Virus record (IMG/VR): IMGVR_UViG_3300047388_000410
Location: 1 to 63,231 of that record
Length of the DNA stretch: 63,231 nucleotides
Strand: one strand, 5' to 3'
Origin: a virus
How positions within the stretch are numbered: the stretch's first letter is position 1; each line of letters begins with the position of its first letter. The notes beneath the pieces are model-generated. The model had not been told where the DNA came from. It did not search any database and was given only the letters and a program-made list of their open reading frames with translations. A program made the translations under genes and the position numbers. This document shows positions 56,573-63,231 of this stretch, one piece after another.

Positions 56573-57099
56573 TGGCAACGATTCGATTCATGAAACCCGA
56601 AGACGAGCGCCCGTTGCGTAAGCTAATGATGAAATATCTCAAATCAACATACGATGAAGGCGGCGATATTCCTCCGACGCTCGAAAACGCGGCAACATCA
56701 ATACATCATGGTATCGAAGGTGCCGCGCTTGGTGATCCATGCCTTGTAGCGGAAGAGAACGGTAAGATTGTTGGTTACACTATCTGCCGCGGTATCATAA
56801 CTCCCGGCCTCACGACACGATACAAATCCATTCGCTCATGGGGCACATATGTTATTCCTGAATATCGTTGTAAAAATATTGCTACGATGCTGCTTATCAC
56901 CGCCGGGCGTGTTGCAAAAATTGCCGGCTATGACGAATTTATTGGCCTAGCACATGGTACGAATTACGAAGAAAACAGCAAACACATTGCCCGTAAAATT
57001 CGTGGCATGAAAGAAGTTGGAAGAATACTCGTTATGAAACTGACTCGGCCGGCAAAGGATGCTGAAGAGTCCGAACCGCGTAAGGATGAATTACACTAA
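56572..57099 (+). CDS. GNAT-fold acetyltransferase-like protein 2
   Basis: The 175-residue protein has IRFMKPEDERPLRKLMMKYL, CLVAEENGKIVGYTICRG, SWGTYVIPEYRCKNIATMLL (the acetyl-CoA loop with R-x-x-N-x-A in place of R-x-x-G-x-G/A), and FIGLAHGTNYEENSKHIARKIRGMKEVG. It overlaps the first GNAT gene by one base, so the two are coupled. Confidence 0.72.
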   Translation: MATIRFMKPEDERPLRKLMMKYLKSTYDEGGDIPPTLENAATSIHHGIEGAALGDPCLVAEENGKIVGYTICRGIITPGLTTRYKSIRSWGTYVIPEYRCKNIATMLLITAGRVAKIAGYDEFIGLAHGTNYEENSKHIARKIRGMKEVGRILVMKLTRPAKDAEESEPRKDELH

Positions 57100-58382
57100 T
57101 GTCGAATTCTGTTTCAGGCGCTCAGCAAGGCATCGCTGGGGCCGTTGCGCAAAAACGCGGCATCGCTGCATCACGGCGCGATTTATACCGCCGTGAAGCT
57201 ATGGCCGAACCCGGCGCGCGTCAACAGCAATTCCGCCAAGGTACGATGAATATGCTGGACGAGGCGAGAGGCGTGGTGGAAAATGCCGTGGGCCAAGGTC
57301 AAGAGTTAAATCCGCTTATTTACCAAATGCTAGGACTTCAACCGCAATATGAAGACCATAGCGCCGATTTACAATCAGCACAGGGCGAATTGGATACCTC
57401 ACAAAAGCAGCTCGACGAAGCGAATAAAACTATCGCCAATCTACGCGCTATCCCCGCTGGCCGCCGCTCACCTGCTCAGCGCAAACAGCTTCGGATGCTC
57501 AATAAGCAGCGCCCGAATATGCTCAAGAGTCTTCAAACGGCCCAAGACTCCTTTGGTCGCTTGCAGACAATGCCGAAGACGATTACGGGTCTCTCGCGCA
57601 TGGACCCGAGTCAGATTCCGGCGAATTCACCATTCAGCGCCGCGAATCCATTGAATCAGCTACAATCCAGCGAGGCCCAACGCGCATTACAATATACCCA
57701 AGCCGGCAGTGGTGCTCCCGGCGCTACGGGCCAATCTGCGGCAATCGACCCGACATTAGTACATAAATGGAGCGTAGCGGAAGATCAACTTAGAGCGTCA
57801 CTGACGCAGCGTTTCGGGCCAGATTACGAATCCAGTAGCGTCGGTCAGATGGCATTAAGCAATCTGAACCGTCAGAAAAATGAATCTTTTGCAACATGGA
57901 ATCAGCAACTGCAAGAGAAATATTCCAACGAAGCATTTACAAACGCGGCGAATTTGAATGCGCTGCTCGGGCAGAATATTAATCTGATGCGCGAACCTTC
58001 AACTGCCGCATCCGGTTATGGTGCGCTGCTTTCAAATCTCGGTGGCGCTCGCGAAACCGAAGCGCAAACCCAAAATCAGCTAAATCTCGGTCGCGCGCTA
58101 TTAACTATGGGTCCTGTTAATCCAGCACCATCCGTTGGACTCGCTGCCGCAGGAGCCGGCAATAACGTATTACAATGGGCCACGTCGCCAACTCCCGACG
58201 GCGGGCCGTCGCCAGCGGGTCAGTTTATGAATTGGGCAACGGGTACTCAAAATCCCGCGTATCAAAGCGGCATGGAAGGCCAACCGGCAACCGGCAATCC
58301 TGCATTCGCCAATCTTGGCGCTACCGGCGATGCTACAGCCTCCGGCATGGAAGGCGGCCCAATAGCCGGCTTTGGCGGATAA
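57099..58382 (+). CDS. Probable internal virion/ejection protein (427 aa)
   Basis: Helical and Gln/Ala/Asn-rich with a coiled part (HSADLQSAQGELDTSQKQLDEANKTI) and Gly/Pro/Ala-rich ends. Its place before the transglycosylase gene matches the T7 gp14/gp15-like ejection cluster. It is not recognised by motif. Confidence 0.6.
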   Translation: MSNSVSGAQQGIAGAVAQKRGIAASRRDLYRREAMAEPGARQQQFRQGTMNMLDEARGVVENAVGQGQELNPLIYQMLGLQPQYEDHSADLQSAQGELDTSQKQLDEANKTIANLRAIPAGRRSPAQRKQLRMLNKQRPNMLKSLQTAQDSFGRLQTMPKTITGLSRMDPSQIPANSPFSAANPLNQLQSSEAQRALQYTQAGSGAPGATGQSAAIDPTLVHKWSVAEDQLRASLTQRFGPDYESSSVGQMALSNLNRQKNESFATWNQQLQEKYSNEAFTNAANLNALLGQNINLMREPSTAASGYGALLSNLGGARETEAQTQNQLNLGRALLTMGPVNPAPSVGLAAAGAGNNVLQWATSPTPDGGPSPAGQFMNWATGTQNPAYQSGMEGQPATGNPAFANLGATGDATASGMEGGPIAGFGG

Positions 58383-58386
58383 ATAA

Positions 58387-59823
58387 ATGGCTGACGACGA
58401 TACCACACCACTCCCCGCTCAGGCCCAAACCGGCCTTCCCGGCGCCGCAGAAAACGCGGCCGATATCACTACCGCGCCTCCCGCGGCCGACGTACTCGGC
58501 CCGGCGGCATATGGCGACAAAGGCTGGCAACAGTATCAGGATTTGCAACGTGCCGGGCAGCAATCCGGGCAACCCGCACCGCCGCCTGTGCCCGTGCCGT
58601 TACCTGGCGACCGTAACGCCAGCGGATTAAATTATCTCCTCGGCGGCGGTGGTGCCGCGGCCCCTAGTCCACTCGTCAATCTTTTCGGCGGCCCTGGCAC
58701 GGCAGAACGCGCGCAAAACGTTGTACTCCAACAGCAACAGCAAGCGCAACAGATTCAAATGCGCAAACAGCAAATTGCGGCGAATGGGCTTACATTCTTA
58801 GAGTCAATGCGTAAACAAAACGTCCCTCTTGCATTACGCGCCCCGATGATCCAGCAATGGGCCGCGCAACAGGGATTGCCGATTGATCCGATTCAGGCGG
58901 CGTATATCGCCCAATGGGGCAATGATCCGCAAAAATACGAATCGCATCTCCTAGAGCAAATTCGTGGCGGGGGTCCTGCGGCAACTGATGCCGCGCATAA
59001 ATGGGAAGAATTATTCAGCAGCGATTACAACCGCATGATTGCCGCGAGCGATGCGGCACGAGTTGATAAAGCCGCCGCTGATGCCGAAGTCGCCAAAGCA
59101 ACATTGGCACAACGTACAGCACAACTCGGTCCGGTAGGCAAAACAGCATATGAAAATGCTGCCCTTCAAGCAGCTAATGAAGGCAAACCAAGAGGCTCAG
59201 ACGAATTCAATAAGCGCGTTGCTGATATTCTTAATCAGCAAAAAGTTGCTGAAACAAAAGCTACGACTGCCGCGCGTACCGCAGCCGGCCCTGTACCTGT
59301 CGGCACCGCCGACAAACTCGCCGGTTATGATGTTGCATTAGACATTATTGACCAACTAAAAAAGATGTACGAGAAAGGTTCTCCAACTGACCAAGAACGC
59401 CAAAGTTGGCTCAATCGAGTAAAACAGGAAGTGCAATATAAATGGGGCTTTGAAATGCCCGATAATCTTGATGAAGATACTGCGCTTCGTTCACTCGGCG
59501 CCATTACTGCCGGTCGCGCCTTTATTCAAGGCCGTCCGAATCAGCAACTCATGACAGAGATTTGGAAACATACCGGCCAAAATCCGCTCGTTTCTCCCGA
59601 TCAAATGCGTGACCGGCTTAAGATTATGGAACGACAGGTGCGGCTGTCAAAAAATAGTCTCGTTAATTATACTAAAAGCGGTCGTGGCGAATTAGAAGCC
59701 TCACCGGCCGGCGCAGGTAGCCCCGGTGAAACTGGTGCTCCGCCCGAGCCGAATGCACCGCCAACTATATCAAAACCGTCACCTTCAGGTCGTATTAGCG
59801 CCGCTGATTTCCTTAGTCAATAA
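58387..59823 (+). CDS. Probable internal virion/ejection protein (478 aa)
   Basis: It has a Pro/Ala/Gly-rich N-terminus, then long helices with QQQQQAQQIQMRKQQIAANG and AADAEVAKATLAQRTAQLG, and a small C-terminal Pro-rich end. It is located between the 427-aa protein and the transglycosylase-like protein. The assignment comes from position and composition. Confidence 0.6.
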   Translation: MADDDTTPLPAQAQTGLPGAAENAADITTAPPAADVLGPAAYGDKGWQQYQDLQRAGQQSGQPAPPPVPVPLPGDRNASGLNYLLGGGGAAAPSPLVNLFGGPGTAERAQNVVLQQQQQAQQIQMRKQQIAANGLTFLESMRKQNVPLALRAPMIQQWAAQQGLPIDPIQAAYIAQWGNDPQKYESHLLEQIRGGGPAATDAAHKWEELFSSDYNRMIAASDAARVDKAAADAEVAKATLAQRTAQLGPVGKTAYENAALQAANEGKPRGSDEFNKRVADILNQQKVAETKATTAARTAAGPVPVGTADKLAGYDVALDIIDQLKKMYEKGSPTDQERQSWLNRVKQEVQYKWGFEMPDNLDEDTALRSLGAITAGRAFIQGRPNQQLMTEIWKHTGQNPLVSPDQMRDRLKIMERQVRLSKNSLVNYTKSGRGELEASPAGAGSPGETGAPPEPNAPPTISKPSPSGRISAADFLSQ

Positions 59824-59824
59824 T

Positions 59825-61942
59825 ATGGCCGACCCTACTGCGATTGATACTGTTGCTGATGCTATTGCTAACGTTGGCGAAAAAAGCAGCGGCTACGATC
59901 AAGTTGGCGTACCGGATAAATCTGGCGACCGTCCATATGGCAAATATCAGATCATGGGCAATAACATTCCCTCATGGTCTGATGAAGCCGGACTTGGTAA
60001 ACTGACACCAGACGCCTTTGTTAATAATCCTGATGCGCAAGAGCAAGTTGCTAAACATCGCATCGGCAAGTATCTCGATCAATATGGAAACGCTCGTGAT
60101 GCCGCGTCATTATGGCATAGTGGCGTACCATATGACCAAGCGGTAAACGAGAAACGGCAAGATTCGCTTGGTACGAAAACCGCAGATTACGCCACACGAG
60201 TCTCAAACGCCGCTGATACGATTGTTTCGTTGCCAGATGGTAGTGAAGTCAATTTAGGCGTCAATCCATCGCCCGAATTACGCGAACAAGTCAAAGCCAA
60301 GATACGTGAGAAATTTCCAGAATTAGGCGGTGTTCCGCAGGCTACGGAACAGCCGCCATCTGTGGAACAGCCTAAACCGCCGCCTACTGTCGAGAAACCC
60401 GCTTGGTATAGTGGCCTAGCCGATGAAGCCGGTGAGCAGTTTGCAAATGCTGTAAGTAATGCCATAGAATCAGGCAAGAGCCTTGTTCAAAAACCCGACT
60501 CCGCCGGCCAAGTCATCCACGACCTTCTCGGCCTTCTTGAACCATGGACTGTAACCGGTTCTATGACAGGTGAAGCGGCTAAAAAGGCCGCAGCAGCCGG
60601 TGGATTAGGTTCAACAGCCCAAGGTATTGCCGAAACAGGCGGTACGGTAGCCGGGGCACTCGCTACACCCGCTCCGCCGGGTTTCGGGCTCGTTTCTAAA
60701 GCCCTAGAACGCATATTAGGCGCCGCAAAGGCCACTGTACCAGAAGCCATTGCCGCGGCCCGCGCCGAAGCACCAGAAGCCGCCGCAGCGGCAGAGAGAG
60801 TCGGCGGCATCAACACTGCGCCTAGCGAGGCTACAACCGCGGCTAAAGAAGTTTTGACACCTAGCGGAGCCGCTACCGAAACCATTGGCAGCACGGCCAA
60901 GCAAACCCTAACGCAGCGTGCCAAGCAGCTTGAAACGATGGCCGGCGGGGTATATGATACCGCAGTCGAAAACGCGCAAAACGCTAATAAGGTACTCGAT
61001 CCGGCTACGAAAGAATATAAAGCCCTCACTCCTCATCTAGCCGACGTTCGTGCAAAACTTGGTACGCTGCCCGCTGAAGCCGAAGAAGCCGTTGCGAATC
61101 TTGAAGAGAAAATCAAAGCCGGCAAGCCGCTTGACCCCAATGATCTTGCCGCGTATAAAGAAGCCGTCGATACCACATTTCCTGGCAAGATGAAATCAGG
61201 CACTGAAGTACGCGACGCATTGCGTAGTATGTTTTCGTCCGAAGATCAAAAATGGGCCGAAGCGGCTGATGCGCTTTGGCGAGACGAATTACGCGGAAAG
61301 GGTATGACGCAATCTTCGCTTGGCAGTCTTGTCAAAGTCATAAAAAAATCCGACCCGACTGCGGTAGTTGAAAAGTTATTTGGCCGCGGCACAGGACCAC
61401 TTTCCGATAGCCAAGCTGCCGTTGGACGCGCGGTCATGCGGAATCTTGAATTAGACGATCCAAAAATTGCCGGACAGGTAAAAGATGCGCTATTTAATCG
61501 TGTTGTCGATTCGGCAACCGATTCAGCCGGCGCATTTAACCCGCAACAGCTTGTTGATTCATATGAAAATCTAAAGCCGCTGCATTCAGTCATCAGCACG
61601 CCTGATAAAAACGCCTTCTTTACTGTTTTGCGCAATCAGCTAGCTGAAAATGCAAAAGCTGCCGTCAAGACAAAGCCTGGCATGCTTGCGCGCATGACAG
61701 CCGAAGGCATTGCAATCGGTATTGGCGAACAAGTTGGTGCCGCTATGGGCCATCCATATCTCGGCATGGTTGCGGCGCACAAAATCTTGCGTCCCGATAA
61801 AATTGCTGAAATGCTTGCTAGCCCTAAAACAACGCGACTATTAACTCGTGCGCTTCAGACGCCGTTTGAATCAGCCGGTGCACCGATGATTATGCGAAGT
61901 CTTGATGATGCGTTGAGCGAGAAGCCAAAGAAAGCCGCCTAA
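59825..61942 (+). CDS. Large virion protein with N-terminal lytic transglycosylase-like domain
   Basis: The 705-residue protein begins MADPTAIDTVADAIANVGEK. The first 120 residues (EKSSGYDQVG..., RPYGKYQIMGNNIPSWSDEAG, ASLWHSGVPYDQAV) match the lysozyme-like fold used by phages to open peptidoglycan during DNA ejection. The rest is Ala/Glu/Lys-rich helices typical of an ejection protein (T7 gp16 role). The start at 59825 follows the upstream stop; the frame is open to 59726 but implausible. Confidence 0.78.
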   Translation: MADPTAIDTVADAIANVGEKSSGYDQVGVPDKSGDRPYGKYQIMGNNIPSWSDEAGLGKLTPDAFVNNPDAQEQVAKHRIGKYLDQYGNARDAASLWHSGVPYDQAVNEKRQDSLGTKTADYATRVSNAADTIVSLPDGSEVNLGVNPSPELREQVKAKIREKFPELGGVPQATEQPPSVEQPKPPPTVEKPAWYSGLADEAGEQFANAVSNAIESGKSLVQKPDSAGQVIHDLLGLLEPWTVTGSMTGEAAKKAAAAGGLGSTAQGIAETGGTVAGALATPAPPGFGLVSKALERILGAAKATVPEAIAAARAEAPEAAAAAERVGGINTAPSEATTAAKEVLTPSGAATETIGSTAKQTLTQRAKQLETMAGGVYDTAVENAQNANKVLDPATKEYKALTPHLADVRAKLGTLPAEAEEAVANLEEKIKAGKPLDPNDLAAYKEAVDTTFPGKMKSGTEVRDALRSMFSSEDQKWAEAADALWRDELRGKGMTQSSLGSLVKVIKKSDPTAVVEKLFGRGTGPLSDSQAAVGRAVMRNLELDDPKIAGQVKDALFNRVVDSATDSAGAFNPQQLVDSYENLKPLHSVISTPDKNAFFTVLRNQLAENAKAAVKTKPGMLARMTAEGIAIGIGEQVGAAMGHPYLGMVAAHKILRPDKIAEMLASPKTTRLLTRALQTPFESAGAPMIMRSLDDALSEKPKKAA

Positions 61943-62124
61943 TGCGATACCTTCTCTTACTCGCCATGTTCGCCGGCTGCGATTCCTTCACTAACGAACA
62001 TCTCGAATCGTGCCTTAACGCCTGCGAACGTGCTTATGAGCATAACGTATTGACCAGTCACGATTCACCCACCATCGTTGCCGACGACGAAGCCTGTCGC
62101 ACGCTCTGCACGAAAGGCCAATAG
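61942..62124 (+). CDS. Small lipoprotein (60 aa)
   Basis: The signal MRYLLLLAMFAGC ends in a lipobox, and a short Cys-containing chain follows (CLNACERAYEH, CRTLC). It is the second small lipoprotein of the late arm. It may be an outer spanin partner to an unrecognised inner spanin or a superinfection factor. Confidence 0.65.
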   Translation: MRYLLLLAMFAGCDSFTNEHLESCLNACERAYEHNVLTSHDSPTIVADDEACRTLCTKGQ

Positions 62125-62127
62125 CCC

Positions 62128-62409
62128 ATGGCAACAAGAAATACTGCCGATTGGTCGCAATGGCGCGGATCAGTTACCGAGGCACTAAAAGATATCCGTC
62201 AACGCCAAGAAGAACACAAAGCTGCACTCGACTCGTTTGGCGCGAGGTTTGAAGCTGCGCTCAAAGAACACGTTAAAGCAAGTATTGATCGTACTGCCGC
62301 TCTTGACCGCCGCGTATCTAAACTCGAAAGAGCTTATTCAAGACTTGCTGTCTACGCGGTTATCGGCGCCGCCGCAGTTAGTGCCTTTGTCCACAAGCTA
62401 ATCGGCTAA
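62128..62409 (+). CDS. XhlA-like protein: coiled coil with C-terminal membrane helix
   Basis: The 93-residue protein has a coiled-coil region (LKDIRQRQEEHKAALDSFGAR, RRVSKLERAYSRL) and one C-terminal membrane helix (LAVYAVIGAAAVSAFVHKLIG). This is the topology of XhlA/hemolysin-type holin helpers. It is the last gene of the rightward arm; its stop overlaps the stop of the convergent gene. Confidence 0.65.
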   Translation: MATRNTADWSQWRGSVTEALKDIRQRQEEHKAALDSFGARFEAALKEHVKASIDRTAALDRRVSKLERAYSRLAVYAVIGAAAVSAFVHKLIG

Positions 62410-62669
62410 CTCAACGGGCCGTAATAGCAGCGAGGATTATCACAACGCTCGCGTCCGCACTCACGACACTTGACATGACATGGGCAAGTGCAAATATCGT
62501 CGTAAAACTTTGTTCGTACCTGTGATTGGCACTTTTCATGTTCACCAATATAACACTGCGGAAACCGATAATGCGCCTCGACAAACGATATCGTCACATT
62601 CTCTTTCGCTTCTTCGCGTTGAATCCAGCCGCGTAAGAGCCACGAGAGGAATTGTTTAACGCGGTCCAT
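62406..62669 (-). CDS. Cys-rich zinc-binding protein (87 aa), last gene of the leftward arm
   Basis: An amphipathic N-terminus (RVKQFLSWLLRGWIQREE) is followed by a Cys/His cluster (CTCPCHVKCRECGRERC). The start overlaps the HNH gene stop (TAATG). The stop overlaps the convergent late-arm stop by four bases. Confidence 0.6.
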   Translation of the reverse strand: MDRVKQFLSWLLRGWIQREEAKENVTISFVEAHYRFPQCYIGEHEKCQSQVRTKFYDDICTCPCHVKCRECGRERCDNPRCYYGPLS

Positions 62670-63151
62670 TAACTTACCCTCGCAAATTCACCAAAATATT
62701 TAGAAGCAGCATTAGCGTAAGCAATTGCTGCATCTTCTATATCTATAAAATATCCAACTGATACCATACGTCTTTCTACCATAATACGAACCTGCCATCG
62801 TTTATTTCGTTTATTCCAAATTACTCCCTTATATCCGCTAGTATTGCGCTTAGAACGTCTAGAATTGGCGCCGTTTTGTGAAGGCGTTGCTAAGCGTAAA
62901 TTATTACGCTGATTATTTAATCCATTACCGTCTTTATGATCCACTTGCATACCTAACGGCGCGTTAAGTATAATACGATGCATGTTAATAGTATGTGTAA
63001 TATGCCAATCGTTTTTATCGTACTCTTTTCTCGCTGCATAAAAACTGCCGTTTTTACCCGGTTTTACGTACCATTTCCAGGCAGATAACCACTGAAAATC
63101 TGCGTCATCTACAACAGCTTGATACCCATTATTTAATTGGATAAAACGCAT
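62669..63151 (-). CDS. HNH endonuclease with AP2-type DNA-binding domain
   Basis: The 160-residue protein has the HNH core HRIILNAPLGMQVDHKDGNGLNNQRNNLRLATPSQN. A C-terminal AP2-like domain (SGYKGVIWNKRNKRWQVRIMVERRMVSVGYFIDIEDAAIAY) recognises DNA. This is a common homing enzyme layout. Its start overlaps the C-terminal end of the SDR gene by 23 bases. Confidence 0.9.
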   Translation of the reverse strand: MRFIQLNNGYQAVVDDADFQWLSAWKWYVKPGKNGSFYAARKEYDKNDWHITHTINMHRIILNAPLGMQVDHKDGNGLNNQRNNLRLATPSQNGANSRRSKRNTSGYKGVIWNKRNKRWQVRIMVERRMVSVGYFIDIEDAAIAYANAASKYFGEFARVS

Positions 63152-63231
63152 TGTCCATCAAAGTAAGTGTAGAGCCACCAGTGGCATCTATGATTGCGCC
63201 ATTTACCCAATACATATCATCACTAATTAGC
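63129..63231 (-). CDS. Short-chain dehydrogenase/reductase, C-terminal part (joins 1..654)
   Basis: The frame ...LISDDMYWVNGAIIDATGG then STLTLMD and a short tail is the C-terminal end of an SDR (pattern SDDxxxxxGxxIxxDGGxSL). With the 4-base overlap of the window ends (63228-63231 equals 1-4), codon GCG CTA of 1..654 continues directly as ATT AGT GAT, giving a 250-residue protein with no stop. Without the overlap the frame would end after two codons. Confidence 0.85.
   Translation of the reverse strand, partial: LISDDMYWVNGAIIDATGGSTLTLMDNAFYPIK
63228..63231. repeat. Four-base terminal overlap (tagc at both window ends)
   Basis: The last four bases equal the first four. On its own this could be chance (1 in 256), but collapsing it restores an intact gene, so it is read as the closing overlap of a circular map or a circularly permuted genome. 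Confidence 0.75.

Overview
The window is an essentially complete tailed double-stranded DNA bacteriophage genome with short-tail (podovirus-like) gene content. There are no rRNA, tRNA or housekeeping genes, packing is very tight, and the usual phage modules are present. Two observations argue that the map is circular, about 63,227 bp. The first and last four bases (tagc) are identical. Closing the ends on that overlap joins two gene fragments (1..654 and 63129..63231, minus strand) in frame into one 250-residue short-chain dehydrogenase with both its N-terminal nucleotide-binding motif and its C-terminal end. The host is not shown directly. Thr-rich TTTTTTLP linkers beside Cys-rich domains in three secreted proteins resemble proteins of Deltaproteobacteria, Myxococcota or Binatota, so such a host is possible but unproven.

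Layout. Two transcription arms diverge from a control region at about 25.37-26.62 kb and converge at 62,406-62,409. The leftward arm (25.6 kb to 1, continuing over the junction to 62.4 kb) holds early, metabolic and replication genes, many of them micro-genes linked by ATGA or TAATG overlaps. It includes a Cas4/RecB-like nuclease, a Sak4-like RecA-fold ATPase, an SSB-like protein, a family A DNA polymerase split into two genes, a metallophosphoesterase, a HAD phosphatase, a SLOG protein, a dCMP deaminase, a MazZ-like dATP/dGTP diphosphohydrolase, a DUF4406 protein, a glycosyltransferase, a DUF3987-like ATPase, a sigma-like factor and the SDR.

The rightward arm (25.6-62.4 kb) begins with a small winged-helix protein. 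It then has a lysis region (GH24 endolysin, holin candidates), terminase, portal, a run of small virion proteins, scaffold, an N4gp56-like major capsid protein, secreted Thr/Cys-rich proteins (one with a DUF3494 ice-binding-type domain), collagen-like fibres, connector and tail proteins, two GNAT acetyltransferases, three large probable ejection proteins (one with a lytic transglycosylase-like domain) and a small lipoprotein plus XhlA-like pair.

How it may work. The early arm would remodel nucleotide pools and replicate the genome. The sigma-like factor has regions 2 and 3 but no region 4. A repeated motif, TATTRGAATATTTA, lies in at least four rightward intergenic gaps and is a candidate cognate late promoter, by analogy with T4 gp55. 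Nine homing-type endonuclease ORFs (seven HNH, two LAGLIDADG) are scattered through the genome. Two of them flank an isoprenylcysteine-methyltransferase-like membrane gene inside the split polymerase. All assignments come from reading motifs and context; no database search was run.
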